Shown here piece after piece: positions 1-8,836 of a stretch of 64,000 nt of DNA. The DNA is taken from NCBI GenBank assembly GCA_014896305.1, contig JADBKQ010000005.1, positions 138,381 to 202,380 on the forward strand. Direction: 5' to 3'. The notes under the pieces are model-generated. The model had not been told where the DNA came from, ran no database searches, and saw nothing but the letters and a program-made list of their open reading frames with translations. The translations under genes were made by a program, and so were the position numbers. Source of the DNA: Limnochordaceae bacterium. GTDB lineage: Bacteria; Bacillota; Limnochordia; Limnochordales; DUMU01. Within the stretch, counting starts at the first letter, position 1. Each line of letters starts with the position of its first letter.

Positions 1-68
1 AGCGAATCCAGGGTGATGAAAACCAGGACCAAACTGCTCAAAAGCCGGGAGAACTCAACCCGTGCCAT
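1..68 (-). CDS. Unidentified protein, N-terminal fragment (runs off window)
   Basis: Only the first 22 codons are inside the window. The ATG is preceded by a GGAGGGGGG ribosome-binding site nine bases upstream, so the start looks real. The visible peptide begins MARVEF and then becomes hydrophobic (LLSSLVLVFITL), which suggests a small membrane protein or one with an N-terminal membrane anchor. It follows the DUF881 gene by 24 bases, so it is probably in the same operon. In Bacillota DUF881 genes often neighbour a small basic membrane protein (DUF1290), but this N-terminus does not clearly match it. Function unknown. Confidence 0.5.
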   Translation of the reverse strand, partial: MARVEFSRLLSSLVLVFITLDS

Positions 69-92
69 GAGGCCATCCCCCCTCCCGGTCTG

Positions 93-1154
93 TCATAGCC
101 CTGGGGCCTGTCGCGCCGTGAGTGTGACCACACTATAGCGAGCAATATCGATGGTGTACGGGTAATAGGGGCTGTTCCGCAACAGGTCGAGACTGGAGAT
201 CAAGACATTGGGATCCCCGACGGCCTTGATCACCAGGGGCCGGGTCACGATGGGCTGCTGGTTCACCAGGATCTGGTCTCCTACCGAGCGAATGGAGCTG
301 GTGGCCACCAGCCGTTGCCCACCGACCTCCACTCCCGCCGCTCCGGCCGCAAATAGCTCGTTTACCATATCGCGAATGTCCGTGGCCAGGATCGGTTGCG
401 GCTGGCCGTTGCGACTGGCTGCTTGCACGCGAATCAAAACTCCCGGTCCGCTCAACTCTGCATAGCCACTGGAGCGCATAACGGACTGCAGCTCTGTCCG
501 GAGACGTTCAACGTCGCTGCGCAAGGACTCGATTTGGGCGGAAAGGGTACGGGTGGCCAGCAGTTGGGTCTTGCCCTCGGCCACCTGAATCTCCACCAAC
601 CGAGTGAGCTGAGCCACGGTCGGGTCCTTGTACAGCGCATCGCGGGTCTCCGGTGAAAGGACCCCGTCTGGATCTTCCACAACCACTCGGGTCTGTCCGT
701 CCGCGTCCACCCGCGTGCCAATGAGCAGGCGCGCCGGCTCCCGGCGCAGGGCGATCCGCGGATCCTGGTTGATTAGCTGGAGAAGGTGCTGTTCACGGGC
801 GGCCTCCTCTTCCCGGGCCAGTGTCCCTTCGACATTCCGGCCTTCCTGGGTCATGGCCGTAACGATCGCCTCTGGCGTCACGGCCTGGTCGATCTCGTAC
901 CGAAGACGCGCCAGAGCCTCGCGGACGGCCGGATTGTCCGACAGCCCCAGACGATCCGCTTGCCGATCGTAATAATCCGCCAGGGCAAGCGCACCTAAAC
1001 GCGTCTCTTCCGTTCGGTTGGGGGGTTCACTCAACGTACTCCGGGTGATTCCGGTGCGCAGGAGAACCAGCACGTTCATCACGAGCAGCAGGATCAGGCC
1101 TGCATTTCCCAGCCGCTGCAGGAAGACCCGGTGCTTGGGCATCCACTCAGACAT
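93..1154 (-). CDS. DUF881 family membrane-anchored protein
   Basis: A 353-residue protein with a cytoplasmic basic N-terminus, one membrane segment (about residues 13-31) and a long external part. Residues about 175-225 are predicted coiled coil rich in Arg, Glu and Leu. The C-terminal third carries the DUF881 signature: a DIRDMVNELFAAGAAGVEV stretch, then GGQRLVATSSIR and ILVNQQPI. The family is widespread in Bacillota and Actinobacteria beside division genes; its biochemical role is unproven. I chose the ATG at 1154 because GGAGG lies seven bases upstream and the hydrophobic anchor follows; a longer reading frame upstream has no such site. It lies 10 bases after the DUF502 gene and is probably co-transcribed with it. 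Confidence 0.85.
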   Translation of the reverse strand: MSEWMPKHRVFLQRLGNAGLILLLVMNVLVLLRTGITRSTLSEPPNRTEETRLGALALADYYDRQADRLGLSDNPAVREALARLRYEIDQAVTPEAIVTAMTQEGRNVEGTLAREEEAAREQHLLQLINQDPRIALRREPARLLIGTRVDADGQTRVVVEDPDGVLSPETRDALYKDPTVAQLTRLVEIQVAEGKTQLLATRTLSAQIESLRSDVERLRTELQSVMRSSGYAELSGPGVLIRVQAASRNGQPQPILATDIRDMVNELFAAGAAGVEVGGQRLVATSSIRSVGDQILVNQQPIVTRPLVIKAVGDPNVLISSLDLLRNSPYYPYTIDIARYSVVTLTARQAPGL

Positions 1155-1164
1155 GCAGACCCTC

Positions 1165-1881
1165 CTACGGGTTCCTCGGTTGCTGGTTGTGAACCGTCGC
1201 CGAAACTGAGACTTCTCGGGCGGTGCTCCCGCCCGCCCCAGTCTCCGGCCAGAGCACACCTCCAGAGACGATGATACGCATGCCCCACTCCACCGAGATC
1301 GGCAGGCGAATCACGTCCTTGGCAGGCAAGACGAGTAGGAAACCCGAGGTCGGGTTGGGCGTCGTAGGAACGAAGACCCGAGTCATGGCTTCGGAGGGAT
1401 TGAGGGTATTCCCCTCCCGCTGGCCATCCGAGGGCGCGCCCAAAGTTGGGCCCACGTCGCCCAGCCCCTCGCCGGTCACAAACCCCAATGAGTATACTCC
1501 CAGCCGGGGGTACTCCACCAATACGACTTCGCGAAATGCCCCCGTGTTCCCGAGAACAAAGGAGTCCAGGAACTGGCGTACCGTGCCATAGATCGACCGA
1601 ACCAGCGGGATGTGCTGTAGCTGGTCATCCAACCAGCCCAGAATCTTGCCCCCGAGGTAATTGCGGCCAACCACTCCCACCCCAAAAATGAGGCCGACAA
1701 AAAGGACCAAGCCCAATCCTGGCACGGAATAGCCCAAAAACCAGCGGATAAGCCGCCCCACCAAGCCGTCGGCCCACGTAAAACCGGCCCACAGTAGATA
1801 GGCTGTTACGATAGCGGGCAAGGAAAGAACCAGGCCAGTGATAAAGACATTGCGCAGCCGTCGCAAACTCCGCTTCCCCAT
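1165..1881 (-). CDS. DUF502 family membrane protein
   Basis: About 238 residues with a basic N-terminus (MGKRSLRRLRN), two strong membrane segments (about 12-35 and 52-75), and the typical DUF502 core: a GKILGWLDDQLQHIPLVRSI stretch followed by YGTVRQFLDSF, then a beta-rich soluble part with YPRLGVYSLGFVTG and VFVPTTPNPTSGFLLVLP. The family is conserved in many bacteria and has no firmly assigned activity; a membrane role is inferred from topology only. The start at 1881 has a modest AGGGTGGG site; an in-frame ATG at 1926 would add 15 residues but has no usable site. It sits between dgkA-PAP2 and the DUF881 gene. Confidence 0.8.
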   Translation of the reverse strand: MGKRSLRRLRNVFITGLVLSLPAIVTAYLLWAGFTWADGLVGRLIRWFLGYSVPGLGLVLFVGLIFGVGVVGRNYLGGKILGWLDDQLQHIPLVRSIYGTVRQFLDSFVLGNTGAFREVVLVEYPRLGVYSLGFVTGEGLGDVGPTLGAPSDGQREGNTLNPSEAMTRVFVPTTPNPTSGFLLVLPAKDVIRLPISVEWGMRIIVSGGVLWPETGAGGSTAREVSVSATVHNQQPRNP

Positions 1882-2019
1882 ATCCCACCCTGACCCCGTA
1901 TCACGCTCGTCGGAAACATGGTTCATCTCCGCTTCATTATAGCAAACGGTGGGGCGATTGCCGGCCCTCTCCCCTTGCCAGGCAGGGAGGGAACTGCCAT
2001 GGTCCCACCGCCACCGCCA

Positions 2020-2814
2020 TCAGGGCCAAGCGAAGCCGGTGCCGCCCACCCATTGGTAGAGCAGGAGAGTAACCAGGATTCCCACGACGGCACCCGTGAC
2101 GATTTCACTGACACTGTGGATACCAGCTTCCCAGCGGCTCTCCGCCACCAGGACGGCCAGCAACGCCGCCAGGATGTTCAAGGCAGGGTGTACGGGATTG
2201 AGCACCCAAACAGAGGTAGCCAGGCTGAACGCAACGGCCGAGTGCCAGCTGGGCATCCCGCCTTGCAGCCGCCAGGGCACCTGGCCGGCCTTGGCGGCCA
2301 CGACGAAAACCGAGGTGGCAACCAGAGCGAGGAACGTCACGTGAATCGGAAGTCGCCGCAACCACGAGCTGGCCGGCGCGGTCCAGTGGGTCAGACGTTC
2401 AAAAAAGATCAGATATCCCACGGCGAGAGCGGTCAGGGCAGCCACCAGGACCCCGGCTGCAGCCACGTTTTTGGCAATACGCGCCAGAGGGTGGTACTGG
2501 CGGGTGATCATGTCGACGATCGTCTCTACCGCCGTGTTGAAAAGCTCGGCACAGATCACCAGGGCGATCGTCAAGACCAGGCCAATCAATTCGACCCGGC
2601 TCGCCCCCACCGACAGGGCCAGGAGCGTCGCTAACAACGCCAGTAGAAAATGAATCCGGAGATTGCGCTGCGTGCGCAAAGCGTAGATTAGCCCTGCCGT
2701 CGCATAGGTGAAGCTGGCCACGACACTGCGACTTCGCTGGGCCACGGGGGGGTGAGTCTCATCCCGAGGGCTGTACGGCCCCGAGGGGCCTCCTACCCTG
2801 TCGACCTTAGGCAC
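2020..2814 (-). CDS. Diacylglycerol/undecaprenol kinase (DgkA) fused to a PAP2-like phosphatase domain
   Basis: 264 residues. Residues about 28-130 are a DgkA-type integral membrane lipid kinase (ASFTYATAGLIYALRTQRN, then the family core CAELFNTAVETIVD). Gram-positive members phosphorylate undecaprenol rather than diacylglycerol. Residues about 150-264 form a PAP2-type domain: KAGQVPWRL stands for the KX6RP motif, MPSWHSA for PSGH, and SRWEAGIHSVSE for SRX5HX3D. The substitutions (Pro to Leu, Gly to Trp, Asp to Glu) are noted in the findings. The two activities could phosphorylate and dephosphorylate the same polyprenyl carrier; that is inference. It overlaps the end of ybeY by 8 bases. The GTG start is uncertain; a second GTG 23 codons in (2745) is also possible. 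Confidence 0.85.
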   Translation of the reverse strand: MPKVDRVGGPSGPYSPRDETHPPVAQRSRSVVASFTYATAGLIYALRTQRNLRIHFLLALLATLLALSVGASRVELIGLVLTIALVICAELFNTAVETIVDMITRQYHPLARIAKNVAAAGVLVAALTALAVGYLIFFERLTHWTAPASSWLRRLPIHVTFLALVATSVFVVAAKAGQVPWRLQGGMPSWHSAVAFSLATSVWVLNPVHPALNILAALLAVLVAESRWEAGIHSVSEIVTGAVVGILVTLLLYQWVGGTGFAWP

Positions 2815-3349
2815 GATCGTCGCGCCCCAGCCCTAGAGCGTCCAGGGTCTCTTCTTCGTAGCGCCGCATGCACGCCTTCTCTGCCGGTGTCTCGTGGTCA
2901 TAGCCGCAAAGATGCAACACCGAATGCACGGCGAGGTAGCAGGCCTCCCGCTCACGGCTGTGCCCGTATTCGCGCGCTTGCTCGCACATGCGGGGCCAGG
3001 AGATCACCACCGCTCCCAGCTCCGGCGGTTCAGGCGACGAATCCTGGGCCACCGGCTCGCCGCTGGCGATCCCGACCGCGTCCATGGGAAACGACAATAC
3101 ATCCGTGGGACGATCCATCTGGCGGAATTGCCGATTGAACCGGCGAATGCTCTCCTCGTCGGTCCAGACCAAGTCCACCCTGCCGCTGAACACACCCTGC
3201 CGCCGAAACGCTTCCTGAATGGCGGTCACTACCAGCGGCTGGAGCGTCGCCATCTCTTCCTCGGACGGTCTGTGGGTCTCCGCCCCCTGCCAGTCCACAT
3301 CCACCTGGATCGAAAGAGTGGGGGACGGGCGTTTCGACTGCGACGACAT
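2807..3349 (-). CDS. ybeY: YbeY endoribonuclease / rRNA maturation factor
   Basis: A 180-residue single-domain protein of the UPF0054/YbeY family, a zinc-dependent endoribonuclease needed for 16S rRNA 3'-end maturation and ribosome quality control. The metal site H-x3-H-x5-H is visible as AVHSVLHLCGYDHE, and the conserved FNRQFR and TDVLSFPMD segments lie before it. AGGAGG is found 10 bases before the ATG. The start overlaps the stop of the upstream 7TM-HD gene (TGATG), which implies translational coupling. The order phoH, 7TM-HD, ybeY, dgkA is conserved in Bacillota. Confidence 0.95.
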   Translation of the reverse strand: MSSQSKRPSPTLSIQVDVDWQGAETHRPSEEEMATLQPLVVTAIQEAFRRQGVFSGRVDLVWTDEESIRRFNRQFRQMDRPTDVLSFPMDAVGIASGEPVAQDSSPEPPELGAVVISWPRMCEQAREYGHSREREACYLAVHSVLHLCGYDHETPAEKACMRRYEEETLDALGLGRDDRA

Positions 3350-5769
3350 CAGACCTGGCCTCCTGTCCCAGCAACGGAAGAGTCGTCATCCGTCATGCCG
3401 GGTGTCGTGGTGGGCGTCTGGGTGGTCTGGATGGGGGAGTAAAGAGGACGCACCCGAGCATGAGCCAGGGGCCGGCCCCCTGCTGCAGCCCCGTTCTTTC
3501 CCGTCCGGCGTACCCATCCCGTCCTGCCTCTCCGTTCCTGCTCGGCCGGGTACTCGATGCGGGCGTGGAAAAGTCCCGTCAAGACCCGCAAGAAAGCCTG
3601 GGCAATCTTCTCCAGGTCACGCAAGGTGAGCTCACTCTCGTCCAACTGGCCATCATCCAACCGGTCCCGAATGATCCGCCGGATGATCTGCTCCACCCGG
3701 GCGGGTTGCGTCTGCCGGGAGGCCCTCACGGTTGCTTCACAGGCATCTGCCAGCATTACGATGGCCACCTCCCGAGACTGAGGCCGCGGACCCGGGTAGC
3801 GGAAATCGGCCGGTGCCACCTGGTTAGCATCCCCGGTCTCCTGAATCGCCTTGTGGTAAAAGAAAGGAATCAACAACGTGCCGTGGTGTTGCTCGATGAA
3901 GTCGATTACGTTGGCGGGCAGACGAGCCTGCCGGGCCATGGCTACCCCGTCTTTCACATGGGCCTGCAGGATCCGGGCGGACAGCCAGGGACCGATATGG
4001 TCGTGGGGGTTGTCCCCGCCGAACTGGTTTTCAATGAAGAACAGCGGTCGCTTCGTCTTGCCGATATCGTGGTACTGAGCTCCTACCCGCACCAGCAAGG
4101 CGTCCGCCCCAATAGCCTGGGCAGCAGCCTCAGCCAGGTTTCCCACCATGATACTGTGGTGGTATGTGCCTGGAGTTTCCAGCATCAGCTTGCGCAGTAG
4201 CGGTTGGTTCGGGTTCGACAGCTCCAGCAAACGAATGGACGAGGTGATGCCGAAAACCGATTCGAGGTAGGGTAACAACCCCAGCGTGATGATGGCATCA
4301 CTCAACCCATTGACCAGGCCCAGCCCGGTCCAGGCCCAGGTGTGGCTCCGGCTGAAAACCAGGGCCACGCCGCCCAGGGCAAGAGCATTGACCACCCCGA
4401 CCTGCAGGCCGACGCGTGTCACGTCCCCCCGCTGACTATGCCGGGGCAACAAGGCCACCCAGGCCCAACCACTCACCAACGTCAACCAGGGCAAAGGGGA
4501 ATCCCAACCGGTGACCCCTATGACCAGGAAGCTGCTGAGAGCCGCCCCGATGAACGCCACGGTCGGTTCGGTCAACAGGGCCAGCGACAGAGTACCAAAG
4601 GCCAGGGGAGCCAACAATCCCGCGTTCGGCCAGGGGATCAGCGTCGCCAGCCGCACAAACAGGAGAGTCAGCACCTGAACGACACCAAACAGGGTGAGAG
4701 TCTTGTCATCACGCCCGTATGTCTGACGGCTACCGAAACGCCGCAGGATACTCCAGCTCAGCAAGAAGACGACCGCCGCCAGGCAGAGGATGCCGACCAG
4801 CGCCCACCAGTTGGGCTGGCTGCGGAGCAACCCCAGATCTTGCAGAACGGAGATGTTTTCGGCAGTGATGACGTCACCCCGACGTACGATCACCTGGCCG
4901 GGCTGGATGATGATCGGCTGCACCTGGGCCATGGCCATCTGGCGAGCCTGCTCCAGTTTCACCGGGTTCACCATCAGGTTCGGCCGCAAAACCGCGCGGG
5001 CAATGTTGCTGACCATGGCCCGTTCCGAGGCCGACAGCGACTCCTTCTCGACCCGAACCGATACCAGCTCCCGGGCCTGGTCGAGACCGGCCGGAGAAAT
5101 CCGTTCCTCCCGCATGATCGGCAGCACCAGGTTGCGCGTCACCTGCTGCAGCTGTACGAGACGGTCCGGCGGAGAAGCCAGGGCGGTCTGTACCGTCTGT
5201 TTGCCCAGGTCGATGCGGAGCTCGTCCCGGATCTGTCGCCACACCTGTTCCACTGTGCTGGCTGTGACCGGCTGAGCCGAAGCGTGGGACGCCTCGTTTG
5301 TCGCCGCCGTTGAGCCGTCGTTCCCATGGACAGCAGGCGTACTTGCGGGCCCGCTCCCAGCGGCAAGTGAGGAACCGCTTCCGCTCGCAGACGTGCTAGC
5401 GGCCACCACTGCTTCCAACCGGGCAAAAAGCCCCTGGATAACCTCGTCGGCTCGCTGCGCCTGCAGGGGGTCGACCTCGTAATTGGCTGGATCAGCAGCA
5501 GTGTCCAACTCTGCCTGCCTTGCCGCTTCATCGCGCAAGGCCTGGGTCAGCGGCCGGTTCTCGGCCAAGCGAGGCGAGACAATGTCCGTGCTGGCCACTT
5601 CACCCACTCGCACGTTATTGGGCTGAGGCAAAAAACTGCTGGTCCAGATGCCGATGACGGCTGCCATCAATACTGCAAGAAGCAGCCCTCGCCGCCAACG
5701 AGGAGTGCGCCACAGCTGCCGATCGATCTGTCCCGCCAACCAATTTCGGACCTGAGTCCAGATCCGCAT
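3349..5769 (-). CDS. 7TM-HD domain protein, PgpH-like c-di-AMP phosphodiesterase
   Basis: 806 residues: an N-terminal membrane segment (about 27-45), an extracellular 7TMR-HDED domain (about 50-320), seven membrane helices (about 325-525) and a cytoplasmic HD domain. HD motifs are visible: TYHHSIMVGNLAEAAA, the metal-binding AQYHDIGKTKRP, NPHDHI, HVKDG and IEQHHGT. Listeria PgpH and B. subtilis family members hydrolyse cyclic di-AMP; this activity is inferred by family. A Ser/Thr/Ala/Gly-rich stretch of about 50 residues interrupts the extracellular domain near residue 130-180. I chose the ATG at 5769 because AGGAG lies ten bases upstream. It sits downstream of phoH and is coupled to ybeY. 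Confidence 0.92.
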   Translation of the reverse strand: MRIWTQVRNWLAGQIDRQLWRTPRWRRGLLLAVLMAAVIGIWTSSFLPQPNNVRVGEVASTDIVSPRLAENRPLTQALRDEAARQAELDTAADPANYEVDPLQAQRADEVIQGLFARLEAVVAASTSASGSGSSLAAGSGPASTPAVHGNDGSTAATNEASHASAQPVTASTVEQVWRQIRDELRIDLGKQTVQTALASPPDRLVQLQQVTRNLVLPIMREERISPAGLDQARELVSVRVEKESLSASERAMVSNIARAVLRPNLMVNPVKLEQARQMAMAQVQPIIIQPGQVIVRRGDVITAENISVLQDLGLLRSQPNWWALVGILCLAAVVFLLSWSILRRFGSRQTYGRDDKTLTLFGVVQVLTLLFVRLATLIPWPNAGLLAPLAFGTLSLALLTEPTVAFIGAALSSFLVIGVTGWDSPLPWLTLVSGWAWVALLPRHSQRGDVTRVGLQVGVVNALALGGVALVFSRSHTWAWTGLGLVNGLSDAIITLGLLPYLESVFGITSSIRLLELSNPNQPLLRKLMLETPGTYHHSIMVGNLAEAAAQAIGADALLVRVGAQYHDIGKTKRPLFFIENQFGGDNPHDHIGPWLSARILQAHVKDGVAMARQARLPANVIDFIEQHHGTLLIPFFYHKAIQETGDANQVAPADFRYPGPRPQSREVAIVMLADACEATVRASRQTQPARVEQIIRRIIRDRLDDGQLDESELTLRDLEKIAQAFLRVLTGLFHARIEYPAEQERRGRTGWVRRTGKNGAAAGGRPLAHARVRPLYSPIQTTQTPTTTPGMTDDDSSVAGTGGQV

Positions 5770-5825
5770 CTCATCAACTCCTCGCCCGAAACCCCAACCG
5801 CCACCCATTCCTGCCCAGGCTGTCT

Positions 5826-6866
5826 CTAGCGCCCCTGGGCCGATGCCACCGGAGGCTGCGTCCCAGCCTGTGCAGGAGCAGGCGCCACTGCGCCTGCATT
5901 GCGATGCCAGCGATCGAACCGATCGTAGGCCCGGATGATGGATTGTACCAATTCGTGGCGGACCACGTCCTGCTCATCAAGGTAGACGAAGGCGATCCCC
6001 TCCACGCCCTTCAGTACCTGCTGCACCTGCAACAGCCCCGACTCCTGGTCTTTGGGCAAGTCGACCTGAGTGATATCGCCCGTCACCACCACTTTCGAGC
6101 CGAAGCCCATGCGCGTAAGGAACATCTTCATTTGTTCTGGAGTGGTGTTTTGAGCCTCGTCCAGGATGATGAACGCATCGTCCAGCGTCCTCCCTCTCAT
6201 ATAGGCCAAGGGCGCTACTTCGATCAGTCCACGCTCCATATACCGGTGAAATCCGTCCATCCCGAGAGTGTCATACAACGCATCATAAAGCGGACGCAAG
6301 TAGGGATCGACCTTGTCCTGCAGGTCCCCTGGCAGAAAGCCCAGTTTCTCTCCCGCTTCCACAGCCGGCCGGGTGAGAACCAGGCGAGCGACTTCCTTCC
6401 GCCGCAAGGCTCCGACCGCCATAGCCACAGCCAGGTACGTCTTCCCTGTACCTGCCGGACCAATACCAAACACCAGGTTATTGGTACGAATAGCATCGAC
6501 GTACGCCTTCTGCCCCACCGTACGCGGTACAATCGCACGCCCGCGCGCAGTCGTCAATATTACATCGTCGCGCAGTTGACTCAATCCCGGTTGACCGTCC
6601 ATACTGGCCAACTGAAGAGCAGATCGTACATCTTGCCAACTCAAAACCGGTTGTCGCTCTGACAACCGGGTTAGATCTTCAAGTACCTTTCGAGCACAGG
6701 CCACGCCGGCTTGAGAACCAGTAAGGATCATCCTATTGCCCCGCGCCCGAATTTGTACGGCAAATCGCTTCTCGATGGCATGTAAGAACTCGTCCGCTAC
6801 CCCGGACACCTGCTGCACGCGATCGTTGCTATCCCACTCCACCTTCACTTCGGTCTCTTCTGCCAT
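5826..6866 (-). CDS. phoH: PhoH family ATPase
   Basis: 346 residues. An N-terminal KH-like region (about 1-90) is followed by the PhoH P-loop ATPase domain with Walker A FGIGPAGTGKTYLAVA, Walker B DDAFIILDEAQN and the ARLVLTRPAVEAGEKLGFLP segment. PhoH-like proteins are cytoplasmic ATPases tied to RNA metabolism; the YbeZ branch is encoded with and physically linked to YbeY, which fits ybeY lying two genes downstream. The ATG at 6866 gives the expected N-terminus (MAEETEVKVEW); its GGGAGGGG site is 13 bases away, somewhat far. Upstream in-frame ATGs have no site. Its start falls just after the yqfD stop (6877). Confidence 0.93.
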   Translation of the reverse strand: MAEETEVKVEWDSNDRVQQVSGVADEFLHAIEKRFAVQIRARGNRMILTGSQAGVACARKVLEDLTRLSERQPVLSWQDVRSALQLASMDGQPGLSQLRDDVILTTARGRAIVPRTVGQKAYVDAIRTNNLVFGIGPAGTGKTYLAVAMAVGALRRKEVARLVLTRPAVEAGEKLGFLPGDLQDKVDPYLRPLYDALYDTLGMDGFHRYMERGLIEVAPLAYMRGRTLDDAFIILDEAQNTTPEQMKMFLTRMGFGSKVVVTGDITQVDLPKDQESGLLQVQQVLKGVEGIAFVYLDEQDVVRHELVQSIIRAYDRFDRWHRNAGAVAPAPAQAGTQPPVASAQGR

Positions 6867-6876
6867 CAAGCTTTTT

Positions 6877-8073
6877 CTACCCCTCCCTCGCATCCAGCCG
6901 GAGCCGGTATGCCCCAATGTGCTCCCGGGTGGCGATCACGACCCGGGCCTGAACCCACTTTCCCCCATCTAACCACTGAATCTCTTCAGTGTTTTCTAAT
7001 ACTTCCACGCCGGGTGGAAGTTTCTTGCGAACACTCTCCCAAGCTCTTTCCGTGGCCAGTTTCATCGCTTCGGTGGGCGTGCGCCGGATCATCTCCCCCT
7101 GGACCAGACGGCGCTCGGCCTCCAACCAGGCGAACGGCGTCTCGCTACTCCCCCAGCGGAACGGATGCCGTATGACCCTCTCCCGCCATTCGGTGGCCGG
7201 CTTCTCCTCGCCCCCTTCGCCGGCTTTGCGAGCTCGGCCAGGCCACAACCACTGCCAGCGACCCCACGCGATCCCATATCGACGCTGCACTGGACCGACG
7301 TCCTTGTACACTCGCTCTTCGAGAGGGACTTGCACCACGGCCTCGTACCAGACTATCCCGAACACCACCGCATCGGCCCGGACAGGGCGTTCTTGGTCGA
7401 CGCCGGCTACGATCACTTCGCCCCGGGAGACCATCTGCCCCACTTGCACCCGGGCAGCACCCCGCAAAGGGATGACCTCCAAAATCAGTGCGTCCTTGCG
7501 CGCAACCAGATCGGCTGGCCCGTATCCCAGTGCCTCCGGTACAATCCGCTCTCTGCCACTCACCCGCAGGAAAGTGCCGTCGAGGCGGACACCCACCCAT
7601 GTCAAGCGTTCGACCCGTAACAACAACTGTCGCTGCAATTGATCCGGATTCACTGCACTGCGCCGAATCCCGGGATGAACTCCCAACTCCAGCAAGTTCG
7701 CCCGGATCTGGCGCTCCACCGGCCCAGACACCCCTGCGACCTGGATGAACCAGATGAATTGGGCAGCCAGATAGAACAACCCGACGGTTACCAGTGCGGC
7801 TGCCGCCCAGGCCCAACGGCTCTCCAGACGCTGCCAAAGTGTGATCCAACCAGCCTGCTGCAGGACAGATAACCGCGCCCCCTGCTCCCGGGCGATCACG
7901 TTCAAGACCGCCACATCGGAGGCGGCAGCCGCAGCCAGCAGCAAAGCCGGGCCGGCGCGGCGGACCCCCTGCAGATGGATCCCTCGTGTCACCGCGGCGT
8001 TAAGGAACTCCTCCGGCCGGCTACCGCTGACTTTGATTATAGCACAGCCTCCCAGAGCTCTCCAGGGACGCAC
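6877..8073 (-). CDS. yqfD: Sporulation protein YqfD
   Basis: 398 residues of the YqfD family, a sporulation-associated membrane protein found next to yqfC in spore formers. Features: an N-terminal domain with IIKVSG and FLNAAVTRGI, one membrane segment near residues 85-108, a POTRA/FtsQ-like external part with VSGPVERQIRANLLELGVHPG, and ERIVPEALGYGPADLVARKD as in relatives. I chose the GTG at 8073: GGGGGGAGG lies about 8 bases upstream and it falls 2 bases after the yqfC stop. An ATG at 8100 would overlap yqfC by 25 bases and has no well-spaced site. It is probably made in the mother cell under sporulation control, inferred from the family. Confidence 0.92.
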   Translation of the reverse strand: MRPWRALGGCAIIKVSGSRPEEFLNAAVTRGIHLQGVRRAGPALLLAAAAASDVAVLNVIAREQGARLSVLQQAGWITLWQRLESRWAWAAAALVTVGLFYLAAQFIWFIQVAGVSGPVERQIRANLLELGVHPGIRRSAVNPDQLQRQLLLRVERLTWVGVRLDGTFLRVSGRERIVPEALGYGPADLVARKDALILEVIPLRGAARVQVGQMVSRGEVIVAGVDQERPVRADAVVFGIVWYEAVVQVPLEERVYKDVGPVQRRYGIAWGRWQWLWPGRARKAGEGGEEKPATEWRERVIRHPFRWGSSETPFAWLEAERRLVQGEMIRRTPTEAMKLATERAWESVRKKLPPGVEVLENTEEIQWLDGGKWVQARVVIATREHIGAYRLRLDAREG

Positions 8074-8075
8074 CC

Positions 8076-8369
8076 TCAAGGGCCTCCCCCCTTGGTCCAT
8101 TCGGTACGTTCAATCTCCCCTTCAACCACGACCTCTTGTCCATCCAATGAACGCAGGTGCAGCCAGTGCCCGTCGATCTGTAACACGCCGGCCTGTGTTC
8201 GTACCCGTACTCGCTGAGGTTGACACTCCTCTATGCCAGAGTGATTCTCCACTCGCAGTTGCTGGCGGCCGTACATCACCACGCGGGGCAGGTTCAACAA
8301 TACGTCCACAGGCAAGTCCGCCCATGCCGTCAGCCGTCCCCGCAGATTGGCACTCCTCACCCCCCTCAT
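8076..8369 (-). CDS. yqfC: Sporulation protein YqfC
   Basis: 97 residues matching the small YqfC/YabP-type sporulation family: LPVDVLLNLPRVVMYGRQQL, then ENHSGI, then repeated beta-strand segments (VRVRTQAGVLQIDG, LHLRSLDGQEVVVEGEI). The function in sporulation is not defined; the gene is characteristically paired with yqfD, as here. The ATG at 8369 is 10 bases from a GGGAGG site; an in-frame TTG 9 bases upstream is too close to that site. The region between the rpsU terminator and this gene (8370-8474) presumably holds its promoter, but I could not identify a convincing sigma-E type match. Confidence 0.87.
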   Translation of the reverse strand: MRGVRSANLRGRLTAWADLPVDVLLNLPRVVMYGRQQLRVENHSGIEECQPQRVRVRTQAGVLQIDGHWLHLRSLDGQEVVVEGEIERTEWTKGGGP

Positions 8370-8474
8370 GGCGGCCAATTCCTCCCTCTTGCGACCGCTG
8401 TTTGCAGGGGCGCAACCAGATCCAACGATTCCAGGGGGCTTTCACATCGTATTCGCCCAGTCCCGCCCACATAC

Positions 8475-8510
8475 CAAAAATGGAGCACCGTCCTCATCGG
8501 ACCGTGCTCC
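8475..8510 (-). terminator. Intrinsic terminator after rpsU
   Basis: A 12-base-pair hairpin with one mismatch (arms 8482-8493 and 8499-8510, five-base loop) is followed on the minus strand by ATTTTT at 8476-8481. It lies 56 bases beyond the rpsU stop and separates rpsU from yqfC. Confidence 0.85.
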
Positions 8511-8565
8511 ACTTCGCTCCTGGCCCATCGCGCACTCAGGCCTGCCGCCGTTTCCCGACGTCCCC

Positions 8566-8757
8566 TTACTCGCGCTCGTACCGATCCCGCTTGCGACGGG
8601 CCGCCGCCGACTTCTTCTTCCGGCGCACGCTGGGCTTTTCGTAATACTCCCGACGCCGCACCTCCGCCAGGATCCCGGCGCGTTGGGTTTCCCGCTTGAA
8701 CCGCCGCATCGCCTGGTCGAACGACTCGTCCTTACCGATGCGTATCTCGGCCACCAT
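8566..8757 (-). CDS. rpsU: 30S ribosomal protein S21
   Basis: A 63-residue basic protein with the full S21 pattern: [18 protein letters not shown], a [16 protein letters not shown] helix, then a Lys/Arg-rich tail ([15 protein letters not shown]). S21 binds the small subunit near the anti-Shine-Dalgarno region and assists initiation. A GGGAGGGAG site precedes the ATG. In many Bacillota rpsU is followed by a GatB/YqeY gene; here it is followed by a terminator and then yqfC. A weak promoter candidate (TTGATG, 16 bases, TACAGA) lies in the 79-base gap upstream. Confidence 0.95.
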   Translation of the reverse strand: MVAEIRIGKDESFDQAMRRFKRETQRAGILAEVRRREYYEKPSVRRKKKSAAARRKRDRYERE

Positions 8758-8836
8758 ACTCCCTCCCCCCGCATCCCATCGGGGTTGGAACCGGGATCTC
8801 TCCGATGAGCAGTCTGTACCAGGACCCGCTTCCCCA

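Noticed and set aside
4342-5313. 323-codon plus-strand frame opposite the 7TM-HD gene
   Set aside because: Gln/Pro/His-rich shadow with no family motifs; the minus-strand frame encodes a complete PgpH-like protein.
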